Positions 8,733 to 18,716 of a stretch of 64,000 bases of DNA are shown one piece after another; position 1 is the first letter of the stretch; every line of letters starts with the position of its first letter. Location: NCBI RefSeq assembly GCF_020736845.1, contig NZ_JAFFQR010000019.1:33499-97498 (forward strand), given 5' to 3'. The notes below the pieces were generated by a model. The model was not told where the DNA came from, searched no databases, and saw nothing but the letters and a program-made list of their open reading frames with translations. The position numbers and the translations under genes were made by a program. Source of the stretch: Paenibacillus farraposensis. Lineage in GTDB: Bacteria > Bacillota > Bacilli > Paenibacillales > Paenibacillaceae.

Positions 8733-8776
8733 TGTATCACTATTTTAAAAGAAACATTCGACTCCGGTTGACGCTG

Positions 8777-11700
8777 TTAACGGATCGTAATCGTATGCAC
8801 CGCCTTACCAGTTGCACCATCATTATCCGTCACCGTTAGCTCTACGGTATACATTCCGGCTGTGGTGAATTTATGCTTCACCTTGGAACCGATGGCAGTA
8901 TCGCCATCGCCAAAATCCCAGCGGTAGCTGATAATTTCACCGTCTGCATCACGTGAAGCTTTTGCGTTAAATTTTACATTTTTGTTCTTCTTGGCTGAAT
9001 CATTAGCCTGAATAATGGCTACCGGCTTTTCATTGGATGCAGGCGGATTTGGATCAGGGTCCTGTCCCCCACCGTTCGTTACATATAATCTTCCCGGTGC
9101 TTCCGTCCTCACTTCATTTCCTGCTGCATCTCTTACCCGGATTGCGATAACTCCACCTTCCATGTTCAGCGAAGATGGAGTGAAATAAGTGCCTTCATAG
9201 TGACCTGACGACGTTTCGTTTAACGGAATTTCGTTCTGCGCCAAGGTGGACAAATTGAAGGGCAGCTCCACATGGAAGGACGCCTCCAAGCCGGATGCAC
9301 TATCGAAGGATACTCGTACCGGCCCCCCTGGAGTGATGCGCACATCCTCTGCAGGGCTGATGTTTTCCAGCTTTGGCAGGACTGTATCGACATACACCGA
9401 ACGGGTAACGGTCGTTACATTATTGGCAAGATCCTTAGCCGTCACCGTAATCTGATTATCTCCTTCGTTGATGAGCAATCGTTTGTTGAAGCTGCCGTCA
9501 CTTCCAAATTCGGCCGGCTCACCGTTAATTGTCAATTCGGAAAGGTACTCATCATACACCGTACCGATGACACTGACAACCCCCGTATTCGTACGAGCTC
9601 CTTCTGCCGGGGAAGTCAAGATCAGCCCCGGTTTGGTCTGGTCGAGCGTCACAACCACCGGCTCGGAACGATCCGTCAGCTTGCCGTATACCGCCGCTTG
9701 AACGCTTAGCGGATTGGCTCCAGGCTGAAGATCGACTGCCAGGCTGAACTGGCGATCCTTTACCTTGGTTGTGCCGGCCAGTTCATTGCCGTTAAAGAGC
9801 TGGATATCAGCGCCTTCTGCTGGAGAAGTACCTGTTACCGTAATCTTTTCCTCCTGAGTATAGGTGGCCTTCGTAGGGATTGTAATCGTTGGCGCATTGA
9901 CTGGATATCTGACGATCGCCCGGATCATGTAATTGCCTTCACTTTCAGGTGATTGACTCCATGTACCGCTTACGCCCTGCCAGCTGCGATGGGCATTCGG
10001 TCCACTCTCGTCGGAAGCAAGACCCGGCGACTGTGTGCCTGCTGCAGGCTGTGTATAGACAATGTAGAAGTCACCTTGAACCGTCACCGGCTCCGGGAAT
10101 TGCACTGTCGTCCACTGTGTCTCATCCCGTACAGCCGTCCCGTCAAATGGACCAGCTAATAGACGTCCTGGTGCGCCTCCTGTACCGGAGGCATCATATA
10201 CGGCGTATTGGAATGCCGTTCCACCCGGATTCGGGAAGGCAGCGTTCCAGAACAGAAGCGATGCGCCTGTCACTTGAGCTACTTCGGACTCGAGTGTCAT
10301 CCGGACTGCCCAGGAGTTGCCTGCCGCATTAAAGGCTCTGGCATTTTCCCCTGTGCCATCATCATATGCGATGCCTCCCTGGAAGCCAATGAAAGGCTTC
10401 AATGTGACGTTCGCTTCCACGCTGCCGTTCGGAGGGACCATAACGGATACGCTGTCACTATAATAATTGTTGGCTGAGATGGATAATGTATATGTTCCTT
10501 CCAGCACATCCAGTGTAAATTCTCCACCTGCATTCGTCTCTACCGGAGCAATACGCGCATCCTCCAGCACCAGCACTTTTGCTTTCTCGATAAGCTCACC
10601 GGTTTGCTTGTCCATAATGACCCCGTGAATAGTACCGTGAGGTACGGCTTGAAGACTAAAGTTTGCTCTGATTACTTTATTATTCTCAATCGTAACCTGC
10701 TTTGTTTGAGGCACGTAGCCATAGGCTTCGGCCTTCAGCGTATAGTTACCTGCCACGTGAATGAAGCTGTATTTACCCGTCGTCGGATCGGTCTTCACCG
10801 AACGCCCGGTTTCCAGTACAGTGACGGTGGCGCTGGCTGGAAGACTGTCAAGACCGACACGTCCACTGTCCACCGTTGTTTCCGCTGGCTTCACTTTTTC
10901 CTGGAATTCACTCTTTTCGGTGCTTGTAATTTTGTACAGCGGGAATTGTTCTTCCGCTTTTTCCAGCTTGGTATTTGACTCAGGCACAACATCTTTGGTC
11001 ACTGTCGAAGCCGGAATCCCCAGCACACGGAAATCGTCAATGTACCAACCGTATTTGTTCACACTATTGTCCGACTTCAAGCGAAAGCGGAATTGAACAT
11101 CGCTGCCAGCAAGGCTGTCCAGATTATAATAGACCGGAGTCCATTTTTTTCCATTTGTGCTATGCGAAAATTTGCCCAGCTCCGCCCAGGTTCCGCCATT
11201 GTTTTTGGATACTTCTACATACCCAAAGTCATAGCCGCTCTCAATTTCAAACCAATGGTTGAAGGCCAGGGTAGCGTTCTGTACGCCCTTCAAGCTGATT
11301 TTTGGAGAAACGAGTGAAAAGTCCGCCCCATTCTCATAGTCTCCATCAAGATCCGTCGCCCAGACGTTCGGTTTGGATACCGCGCTCTCAGGCCCAACTT
11401 TCGGAACGCCGCGCTCCCATTCATCCTTGGTACCGGAATGAGTCCAGCCATTATCCGAGCTGCCGTCAAAATGATCGCTGTACAGTGTATCCGGCACGTC
11501 TACTTTCAGCGACACCTCATTCGACTTGGCTCCTTCGTTGCCGCTATAATCCTCAGCCGCCACTGCATAATGATAAGTCGAGCCGGTGGCGGTAATCGTA
11601 TCGGTGAAGGTCAGTCCAGAGGTCGTACCGATGGAAGTATAATTTTTACCGGATTGGGTGGAACGGTACACCTTGTATTGCTTCACATCTTCATCAGACG

Positions 11701-14278
11701 GAGCATTCCAGACTAGCGCTACGTTGCCGACACGATCCGCTTCGGCAGTCAAATGACTTGGCGCGGCAGGTGCAACGGTGTCCGGCTCCTGAATCGACAG
11801 GTCGTCGATATACCAGCCATCTTTTACAATTGTATTGTCACTTGTAAAGTTAAACAGGAGATATACCTTTTGACCTGCGAATGCCCGCAGATCCAGATAC
11901 TGTGTTTTCCAGCCGTTGCTGGCACCGGTAAACGATAATACCTGCTCGAATGCATTTTGGCTATTCGTGGTTGCTACATACACTTTGCCGAAATCAGAAT
12001 TATTTTCAAGATCGTACCAATGCTTGAAGCTAACCAGAGCCCCTTTCTGGCTCTCGGTCAAGTCAATCGGAGGCACCATGAAATAACTGTTGGAGTTGGC
12101 CTGGTAATGACCATCGAGATTGGTAGCGATGACCTTTGTACCCGAATGTGCGCTTCCAGGGCCGCTGGTCGGGGTTCCCCATTTCCAGACACTACCCTGG
12201 CCGCCGATATTAATACCGGTAATGTCTTTTTCAAAATCCTGTGCATAGCCTGGTTTAACGCCCTTGGAGACTTGAATCTTATATACTTCCGTTTCAAAAC
12301 CGTTATTACCATAATCATTTACACGAATATAGTATTCCAGACCTGCGCTATCCACCAAAAAAGTCGGGATGGACGCTTGGTATGTACCGTCTTTGCTGTC
12401 GCCGGAGGTCCGTTCCAACGGAATGTATACATAGTTTGACGTACCTGCTGTTTTGGCAAATGCCTCGACGGTGGTCACGCCAACATTATCCGTTACGTGA
12501 GCGGTCAAATGTACATCTATACCTTCGAATACCGCTGAAGGCGGTGTATGCTCGAGAACAGGTGCTTCCAGATCGTCTCCACCTGTTACAACCTTGCCGG
12601 ATACAGAACCTAGACCCTGAATGACCGAACCAACCGCATCCAGCGCATTAATGACACCATGTCCATAGCCATTGTTGGGTGAAGTAGGATAAGTGCTATC
12701 CGTGCGTGGTGTAGCTGTGTTCATCAAAGTTTCCTCAAGCTGGTCTACGGTAAGAGAATGATTCGCTTGCAGCAACAGTGCTGCAAGACCCGCAACATGA
12801 GGACCTGCCATGGAAGTACCATTATATCCGCCTTTATAGCCGCCACCGGCTACGGATGATCGGATATTTACTCCCGGTGCGGAAACTTCGGGCTTGATCT
12901 CACCGTAAGGTGAGGGTCCCAGCAATGAAAAGCTGCCCAGTTTATCATTGATATCGGTTGCACCGGTGGCAAAGGATTCTGGATAATTCGCCGGACTCGC
13001 TACCGACCCAGGCCCACCCGGATTGGAAAGTGTGGTGTTACCTGCAGAAAATTCGGGAAATATTTGGGCATCACGCCATGCCTGCACCACAGGCCGGAAC
13101 CATTCATCCAGACCGGGTCCACCTCCCCACGAGTTGTTCACGACATCCGGTGCAAGCTCGGGATGCAGATTGCCTTGGGCATCTTTTGGCGCAAGCAGCC
13201 ATTGACCGCCATCCAGTATAATCGCATCCGTCGTTTCCGGATTAAAAATCCGAACCGCGATCCACTTGGCTCCGGGTGCAACACCAATTCGGTTCGTTCC
13301 ATTTTCCTCGGAGCCGACCATCGTGCCCATCGTATGCGTACCGTGGGAATCGCTCTCCTGATCGACCGGGAGCGCCGCATGACTATGCGGATCGTACCAG
13401 CTCAACTCAGGATTCACAATATGGCCCGCCGCATCCAAACCACGCCATTTGCGATGGAGAGCCGGGTGAGTGTAATCTACGCCTGTATCGAGGTTGGCGA
13501 CGACGATTCCGGTTCCGTCAATTCCTTTTTCCCAAACCTGCGGCGCGTTAATATGGGAGATATTCCATTCCACTGTAGACGGGTCTATAGCGTTTTTATC
13601 TGTATCGCCGGGCTTTGCCGACGTTTTTCCATCGTCCTTCTTCGGCTCTACAGCCTTCTCTGCCGTTTCAGACTTTGCTGTTTGGGCTGTCGCTTTTTCA
13701 GCCGTTTGGGTGCCTGTCCCCCCTGGCTGCTTGTCAATCGTTACCTTTTGCAGATAACGTGTTTCATTTGGCAAAATTTTATCCACTTCAGGCAGCTGCG
13801 AGATATGATCCAGCACCTCCTTGGTGCTTGTGACAGCCATTGCATTCACAATAAAGTAGCTTTTATATTCCTTCACTCCACCGTTCTTTGATTGTTCATC
13901 CAAATAATTTTCCAGCCCGTACTGGGTTCTGGAAGCCGTTTCGCGTAAAGAACTGATCACATGGCTGCGTACAGCCATTTTGGCAGCAGAGGGTGTTATT
14001 TTCTCAAGTGAAGCCTTTTGCAGAGCATTTTTGGAAACCTTGTTGGTATCCACCTGCTCCTTAAATTTAACCAAATAGGTAACATAGTTGTTTTCCTCAA
14101 ACTGCTTCGTTAGTTTCGGAGATACTTTCGCGGTCGTAACCTTGTGCGAAGCTGATTTCAGCTCCAGCTTGGAGCCATCCGGTGTGTTATTCGCCAAAGC
14201 AGGTTGTACAAAAGAAAAGGCCATAAGCAAAGATAGTCCGATAGATAGCGGTTTCTTAAATCGTTTAGGCTTAATCAT
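8777..14278 (-). CDS. bpr: Bacillopeptidase F-like secreted S8 serine protease with PKD domain
   Basis: This 1833-residue secreted protease starts at an ATG after AAAGGAGCGG. It has a signal peptide (cleavage after about A29), an I9-type propeptide (about 60-180, YVTYLVKFKEQVD), and a Ser/Thr/Lys linker. The S8 catalytic domain carries Asp264 (LDTGVDYTHP), His312 (DSHGTHTMG) and Ser489 (NGTSMAGPH). The long C-terminal half holds two MAM/jelly-roll-like domains separated by a fibronectin III-like domain, a carboxypeptidase-regulatory-like repeat pair, Ig-like repeats, and a final PKD domain (WDFGDGDTAIGS). It likely degrades extracellular protein. B. subtilis Bpr is shorter, so the symbol reflects family rather than proven orthology. 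A paralogue lies upstream in the same orientation. Confidence 0.9.
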   Translation of the reverse strand: MIKPKRFKKPLSIGLSLLMAFSFVQPALANNTPDGSKLELKSASHKVTTAKVSPKLTKQFEENNYVTYLVKFKEQVDTNKVSKNALQKASLEKITPSAAKMAVRSHVISSLRETASRTQYGLENYLDEQSKNGGVKEYKSYFIVNAMAVTSTKEVLDHISQLPEVDKILPNETRYLQKVTIDKQPGGTGTQTAEKATAQTAKSETAEKAVEPKKDDGKTSAKPGDTDKNAIDPSTVEWNISHINAPQVWEKGIDGTGIVVANLDTGVDYTHPALHRKWRGLDAAGHIVNPELSWYDPHSHAALPVDQESDSHGTHTMGTMVGSEENGTNRIGVAPGAKWIAVRIFNPETTDAIILDGGQWLLAPKDAQGNLHPELAPDVVNNSWGGGPGLDEWFRPVVQAWRDAQIFPEFSAGNTTLSNPGGPGSVASPANYPESFATGATDINDKLGSFSLLGPSPYGEIKPEVSAPGVNIRSSVAGGGYKGGYNGTSMAGPHVAGLAALLLQANHSLTVDQLEETLMNTATPRTDSTYPTSPNNGYGHGVINALDAVGSVIQGLGSVSGKVVTGGDDLEAPVLEHTPPSAVFEGIDVHLTAHVTDNVGVTTVEAFAKTAGTSNYVYIPLERTSGDSKDGTYQASIPTFLVDSAGLEYYIRVNDYGNNGFETEVYKIQVSKGVKPGYAQDFEKDITGINIGGQGSVWKWGTPTSGPGSAHSGTKVIATNLDGHYQANSNSYFMVPPIDLTESQKGALVSFKHWYDLENNSDFGKVYVATTNSQNAFEQVLSFTGASNGWKTQYLDLRAFAGQKVYLLFNFTSDNTIVKDGWYIDDLSIQEPDTVAPAAPSHLTAEADRVGNVALVWNAPSDEDVKQYKVYRSTQSGKNYTSIGTTSGLTFTDTITATGSTYHYAVAAEDYSGNEGAKSNEVSLKVDVPDTLYSDHFDGSSDNGWTHSGTKDEWERGVPKVGPESAVSKPNVWATDLDGDYENGADFSLVSPKISLKGVQNATLAFNHWFEIESGYDFGYVEVSKNNGGTWAELGKFSHSTNGKKWTPVYYNLDSLAGSDVQFRFRLKSDNSVNKYGWYIDDFRVLGIPASTVTKDVVPESNTKLEKAEEQFPLYKITSTEKSEFQEKVKPAETTVDSGRVGLDSLPASATVTVLETGRSVKTDPTTGKYSFIHVAGNYTLKAEAYGYVPQTKQVTIENNKVIRANFSLQAVPHGTIHGVIMDKQTGELIEKAKVLVLEDARIAPVETNAGGEFTLDVLEGTYTLSISANNYYSDSVSVMVPPNGSVEANVTLKPFIGFQGGIAYDDGTGENARAFNAAGNSWAVRMTLESEVAQVTGASLLFWNAAFPNPGGTAFQYAVYDASGTGGAPGRLLAGPFDGTAVRDETQWTTVQFPEPVTVQGDFYIVYTQPAAGTQSPGLASDESGPNAHRSWQGVSGTWSQSPESEGNYMIRAIVRYPVNAPTITIPTKATYTQEEKITVTGTSPAEGADIQLFNGNELAGTTKVKDRQFSLAVDLQPGANPLSVQAAVYGKLTDRSEPVVVTLDQTKPGLILTSPAEGARTNTGVVSVIGTVYDEYLSELTINGEPAEFGSDGSFNKRLLINEGDNQITVTAKDLANNVTTVTRSVYVDTVLPKLENISPAEDVRITPGGPVRVSFDSASGLEASFHVELPFNLSTLAQNEIPLNETSSGHYEGTYFTPSSLNMEGGVIAIRVRDAAGNEVRTEAPGRLYVTNGGGQDPDPNPPASNEKPVAIIQANDSAKKNKNVKFNAKASRDADGEIISYRWDFGDGDTAIGSKVKHKFTTAGMYTVELTVTDNDGATGKAVHTITIR

Positions 14279-14391
14279 TTACTTTTCCGCTCCTTTTACT
14301 AGGTTTAATATTTCCGGAATAACCTGTACGAGAGTAAAACCTCATACCCGACACACCAAACACACGGACTACGCAGCACGATGTAGCCAGC

Positions 14392-14403
14392 GATCACCTC
14401 CTT
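14392..14403 (-). promoter_or_regulatory. Extended Shine-Dalgarno sequence far upstream of the large subtilase
   Basis: AAGGAGGTGATC, fully complementary to the 16S 3' end, lies about 115-125 nt before the real start. It could act as an mRNA 5' stabiliser or serve a short leader frame that starts within it and runs about 30 codons to a TAA before the true ribosome site. Confidence 0.4.
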
Positions 14404-14419
14404 CATAGAATATAGAGGC

Positions 14420-14685
14420 ACACAAGTATTGGGTTGTTCATAGATAGATGTATTTTCATAGGTAAGTCGACGAGCCAAATAGCAAGTGATGAAGTTCAGC
14501 AGACACCAAGGAGAACAAGCAGGAGTCATTCGAAGAGAAAGATTGTTAGATCATTACAATATATATTAAAAATTGTTATATAAATATATAATATGGATAG
14601 TATAAAGTTATCAAAACAGATATACAAGTAGTTTTTTTGCATTTTTCTTGAAATTCTATGACTCTTATACTCTATTATGTACGAA
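14420..14685. other. AT-rich intergenic region between the two subtilases
   Basis: No gene is seen. The stretch is strongly AT-rich and presumably carries the promoter of the large subtilase, but no single promoter stood out. Confidence 0.4.
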
Positions 14686-14777
14686 AACCCCTTTATAGCG
14701 GCTGCGTAAACAATGCGTTACATGTTTAGAAGGTGCATGCAATCTCTGAATGAGCCGCTCAAAGGGATTTTCGAAGT
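14686..14777 (-). terminator. Long-loop inverted repeat after the smaller subtilase
   Basis: AGCCGCTCAAAGGGATTTT and AAAACCCCTTTATAGCGGCT pair with small bulges around a loop of about 50 nt. On the minus strand it ends in GGGGTTTTCG, so it probably acts as a terminator. Confidence 0.5.
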
Positions 14778-14800
14778 CTTTTTATTCCTGTCTGATCATG

Positions 14801-16345
14801 CTAGTTAAGTACTGAATTCACCGCAGCGAGCGCGTCGATCAGGCCGTGTCCGTAGCCATTGTTTGGTGAAGTCCGGTACTGGCTGTCTGTCAGCGGCGTC
14901 GCTGTATTTGAAATAACGTCCTCCAGTTGATCCACGGTCAAGGATGGCTTGGCCTGAAGCAACAATGCCACCAATCCGACTGTGTGCGGGCCTGCCATGG
15001 AGGTACCGTTCCATCCACCCTCATAGGACCCGCCAGGTACAGAGGAACGAATGTTTACACCCGGAGCCGAAATTTCCGGCTTCACTTCCCCATAAGGAGA
15101 GGGGCCACGCAGGGAGAAGCTGGCCAGCTTATTGTTAATGTCGGTCGCCCCGGTGGCATAGGCTTCCGGCAGGTTTGCCGGATTGGCTACAGACCCGGCT
15201 CCGCCCGGATTGGTCCATGTTGTGTTGCCTGCAGAGAACTCAGGGAAAATCTGAGCCGCTCTCCATGCCTTCGTGACTGGACGATACCATTCATCCAGGC
15301 CAGGTCCGCCGCCCCAGGAGTTGTTCACCACATCCGGTGCAAGCTCAGGGTGCTTTTTGCCGTTTTTATCTACAGGGGCAAGAATCCACTGTCCACCGTC
15401 CAGCAAGATCGAATCTGTAGTGTCTGGATTGAATACCCGAACGGCAATCCATTTGGCACCGGGAGCAACACCGACTTCATTCGTACCGTTGCTGTCCGAG
15501 CCAGCGATCGTGCCCATCGTATGGGTTCCATGCCCATCTGAGTCTGTCGGCAGTGATGCGCCGTTAACCGCATCATACCAGCTCAGTTCCGGATTAACGA
15601 CTTGACCGGAAGCATTCAAGCCACGCCATTTTCTTTTCAGCGCCGGGTGAGTGTACTCTACGCCAGTATCGAGATTGGCAACAACCACCCCTTTGCCATC
15701 AATGCCTTTGGCCCATACCTGCGGCGCTTTGACCTTGGAAATATTCCATTCGACCCGACTAGGCGTGACAGCATTCTTATTTACGGATTCTTTCACAGAT
15801 ACAGGCTGGGCATCCTTGTCTATTTCAACCTTTTGCAGCTCCCGTTTTTCATCCGGTAAAATTTTATCCACCTCAGGCAGTGTGGCAAGATTATCCAGTA
15901 CTTCTTTTGTACTTGTTACCGCCAATGCGTTGACGATAAAGTAGCTTTTATACTTTTTAACGTTGCCGTTGTTGATTTCCTTTTCCAAGTATTCTTGCAC
16001 AGGCTGTTGTGTTTTTTCTGCTGTATCCATGAGTGAGTTCACCACTGTTGCTCGTACAGACAGCTTAGCAGCAACGGGGGAAATCTGCTCTGCAGAAGCC
16101 TTTTGAAAAGCATGCTTGGCAACCGACTCCGTGTCTACCTGATCTTTCAATTTAACCAGATAGGTGACATACTCGCTGTTGTTGAATTGCTGATTCAGCT
16201 TGGCTGACACCTTGGCGGAAATCGTCGAGGCTCCTGCCAAGAAGGTTGTGCCGGAATCTCCGTACACCGGAGAAATCAGAGAAAAAGCAAGAAGAGCAGT
16301 AAAACTGGCCGACAGTGTCTTTTTAATACTTTTCGACTTAATCAA
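14801..16345 (-). CDS. Secreted S8 serine protease, paralogue of the adjacent bacillopeptidase F
   Basis: This is a 514-residue protease. The frame is open 22 codons further up, but the TTG at 16345 follows AAAGGGAG and gives LIKSKSIKK, matching MIKPKRFKK of the paralogue. A signal peptide (to about residue 29) precedes an I9-like propeptide and an S8 domain with Asp226, His272 and Ser449. It ends right after the catalytic domain (GHGLIDALAAVNSVLN), without the long C-terminal array of its neighbour. The two catalytic domains are nearly superimposable, so this is a tandem duplication with domain gain or loss. Confidence 0.9.
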   Translation of the reverse strand: MIKSKSIKKTLSASFTALLAFSLISPVYGDSGTTFLAGASTISAKVSAKLNQQFNNSEYVTYLVKLKDQVDTESVAKHAFQKASAEQISPVAAKLSVRATVVNSLMDTAEKTQQPVQEYLEKEINNGNVKKYKSYFIVNALAVTSTKEVLDNLATLPEVDKILPDEKRELQKVEIDKDAQPVSVKESVNKNAVTPSRVEWNISKVKAPQVWAKGIDGKGVVVANLDTGVEYTHPALKRKWRGLNASGQVVNPELSWYDAVNGASLPTDSDGHGTHTMGTIAGSDSNGTNEVGVAPGAKWIAVRVFNPDTTDSILLDGGQWILAPVDKNGKKHPELAPDVVNNSWGGGPGLDEWYRPVTKAWRAAQIFPEFSAGNTTWTNPGGAGSVANPANLPEAYATGATDINNKLASFSLRGPSPYGEVKPEISAPGVNIRSSVPGGSYEGGWNGTSMAGPHTVGLVALLLQAKPSLTVDQLEDVISNTATPLTDSQYRTSPNNGYGHGLIDALAAVNSVLN

Positions 16346-16436
16346 TACTTTACATCTCCCTTTACTTGGTTTTTTGATTTTCAAGGACAACCTTACGGGC
16401 AGCAGCGTCAAAAGCTCACAAAATAGCCTCTTGTAC

Positions 16437-16446
16437 TCACCTCCTT
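16437..16446 (-). promoter_or_regulatory. Extended Shine-Dalgarno sequence far upstream of the smaller subtilase
   Basis: AAGGAGGTGA lies 92-101 nt before the TTG start, in the same arrangement as for the paralogous gene. It is followed by only a ten-codon frame. Confidence 0.4.
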
Positions 16447-16449
16447 AAA

Positions 16450-16757
16450 AAAGCATAGCTTCCGGGGTGAAAATCCACAGGTCATTATTCTAAGGTGAAC
16501 AACCCTTGGTGCAGATCGCAGGGAATGACAAGCAAATATGAATAAAATGATCAAGCTCTGAAGAAAGTAAGAGAAAAAATGAAGAAAAGGTAGGTTAAAA
16601 GAAACTAGAAGTGATCGAGGAGATTATGATCTGTATATTAAAATACAATTTTAAACAAAACAATGATACATATGGTATCTTTTGAAACTAGTATAGTGTC
16701 ATAAAATCAGATATTCAAGCATTTTTTTTGAATTTTATTCCTTTTTTTCTTTAAGAC
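16450..16757. other. Gene-free AT-rich region upstream of the smaller subtilase
   Basis: No open frame of interest. It should hold the promoter of the smaller subtilase, but no confident -35/-10 pair was identified. Confidence 0.4.
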
Positions 16758-16841
16758 AGAAAAAACTCTTCCATTTTCGAAGCAAATACGAGTCTTGATT
16801 GCCCGCTTTGTATTGGAAAATAGAAGAGATTTTTTTTGAAA
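16758..16841 (-). terminator. Terminator downstream of the sulP operon
   Basis: AAAAAACTCTTCCATTTTC pairs with GAAAATAGAAGAGATTTTTT around a loop of about 40 nt, with T runs on both strands. A smaller TAGCAGCA/TGCTGCTA hairpin sits nearer the stop codon (about 16843-16879). Confidence 0.55.
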
Positions 16842-16875
16842 GTTAGCAGCAAATACAGAAGAATACGATCTGCTG

Positions 16876-18687
16876 CTATTTTATAGATACGGGAACCGGA
16901 ACGGCTTCATCCGCAAAGGAAGATTTGGAGGCCGCAGCTGGTCCATGTCCCCCCATTCCCTCCTGCTGTTCTTGCAGTCTGCCACAGAGGGCGGCACATT
17001 CCCGAAAAGCCATTTGCCTGCATCCAACGCATTGGTTCTGATTCACCAGCGCAATGGCTGCCGTAATCGCTTCTCCGGTATGTTTGAAAAAGTGTGCTTG
17101 TCCAATCATGTCATAGCATCCGGTTTTTTGTAGCAGTTCCTGCAGTTGAGGCTGAAGTCCCGATACAAGTACCGTGCCGCCAAACCGTCGGTATTTCTGG
17201 ATTAATGCGGTAAAATTCGCCTCTCCGGTCATATCCATAAAGGGGACTTTGCCCATCCGCAATAACAAAACCCCTTGCTGCTGGTCGGTCCAGCGCCCTA
17301 CCCCTGAATTTTCCAACACTGAAGCTGCTCCGAAAAACAGAGGGCCCTCCACAGTGTAAATGGCCACCTGTGGGCAATCACGCTGCTCTGTGACCATATG
17401 TGCACCAACTTTTTCATGTTTTACAGAGGGATCAGGAAGCACCTTATTCACCGAAAGTGTACTGCTCATGCGTTTGACGAACAGCACAACCGCTAAAACC
17501 AGCCCCACCTCAACAGCAGTTGTCAGCGTCGTAAAAACCGTCAGCAGAAAGGTAACCACCAGCACAATCGAATCCGCTGTCCGCGCCTTTAGAATATGTG
17601 CAAAATGCTTGCGTTCACTCATATTCCATGCCACCACCATCAACACCGGGGCCATGCTAGCGAGCGGAATGTTGGATGCATGTGAAGCAAAAAGCAACAG
17701 AATGAGCAACACCACCCCCCCATGCACAATACCTGACATGGGGGAAACAGCACCGTTGCGGATATTGGTAGCGGTGCGGGCAATTGCCCCCGTCGCAGGA
17801 ATGCCGCCGAATAACGGCGTGAGCAAATTGGCAATTCCTTGTCCAACCAATTCGCGATTGCTGTTATGCCGTGCACCAGTCATACCATCAGCTACCACAG
17901 CGGAAAGCAGAGATTCAATCGCTCCCAGCATCGCAATGACGAGTGCTGGCGGCAGCAGCTTCACGATCAATTCCCAAGACATCGCAGGAATGTGGAGTTC
18001 AGGTAAAGAGGCCGGAATGTCTCCATAAGCAGAGCCAATCGTAGCTACCTGCCCTGGAAAAAGCCAGGAGGCTGCCAATGTTGACAAAAGCAGCCCGACC
18101 AGTGAACCGGGTACTTTGGGCCATTTTTTAGGCACCCAAATCAGCGCGGCCAGACAGATGCATGCCGTCAGTATGCTATACACATTCAGCGTAGGCAAGC
18201 GGCGGATCAGCTCTGCCATGGAGGGCAAAAAGGTTTCATGCCGCTCTACCCCGCGCAAGCCGAGAAAGCTGGCGATCTGGCCGCTGAAAATCGTTACGGC
18301 AATCCCCGCGGTAAAGCCAATCGTTACCGGTTTGGGAATAAACCTGATCAGTGCCCCCAGCCTCAGCAAGCCCATTATAATGAGCATAATCCCTGCCATA
18401 AAACCGGCTATGAGTAAATTTTCATAACCGTATTGCATGACAATAGCCAGCAAAATGGGGATAAACGCGCCTGTAGGTCCTCCGATCTGGAATTTGGACC
18501 CTCCCAGCAGTGAAACCAAAATGCCCGCCACGATCGTTGTGTACAGCCCATATTCCGGCTTTACCCCTGATGCAATGGCAAACGCCATACCGAGCGGAAT
18601 CGCTACAATTGCTACAATACTTCCGGAAATCAGATCCTTTCGCAAAGCTCCTGCGTTATAGCCTTCGAACCTTCCCATCCACTTCAT
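16876..18687 (-). CDS. SulP-family anion (sulfate) permease with STAS domain
   Basis: This 603-residue transporter has an N-terminal domain with about 10-12 membrane helices. It contains the SulP motif AIPLGMAFAIASGVKPEYG and the GGPTGAF loop. The cytoplasmic STAS domain follows (about 430-550, VEGPLFFGAASVLEN, RMGKVPFMDMTG), and the C-terminus is Cys-containing. The start at 18687 (MKWMGRFEG) follows AGAAGGG. The frame also opens at 18717, overlapping the regulator's stop (TAATG). It forms an operon with the ArsR-type gene upstream. The substrate is probably sulfate, but other anions are possible. Confidence 0.88.
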   Translation of the reverse strand: MKWMGRFEGYNAGALRKDLISGSIVAIVAIPLGMAFAIASGVKPEYGLYTTIVAGILVSLLGGSKFQIGGPTGAFIPILLAIVMQYGYENLLIAGFMAGIMLIIMGLLRLGALIRFIPKPVTIGFTAGIAVTIFSGQIASFLGLRGVERHETFLPSMAELIRRLPTLNVYSILTACICLAALIWVPKKWPKVPGSLVGLLLSTLAASWLFPGQVATIGSAYGDIPASLPELHIPAMSWELIVKLLPPALVIAMLGAIESLLSAVVADGMTGARHNSNRELVGQGIANLLTPLFGGIPATGAIARTATNIRNGAVSPMSGIVHGGVVLLILLLFASHASNIPLASMAPVLMVVAWNMSERKHFAHILKARTADSIVLVVTFLLTVFTTLTTAVEVGLVLAVVLFVKRMSSTLSVNKVLPDPSVKHEKVGAHMVTEQRDCPQVAIYTVEGPLFFGAASVLENSGVGRWTDQQQGVLLLRMGKVPFMDMTGEANFTALIQKYRRFGGTVLVSGLQPQLQELLQKTGCYDMIGQAHFFKHTGEAITAAIALVNQNQCVGCRQMAFRECAALCGRLQEQQEGMGGHGPAAASKSSFADEAVPVPVSIK

Positions 18688-18716
18688 CCCTGTAACCCTT
18701 CTTTTCTGTAGTAACA

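Noticed and set aside
9246..13891. Long plus-strand frames opposite the large subtilase
   Set aside because: They are antisense to a protease with intact catalytic motifs and lack ribosome sites.
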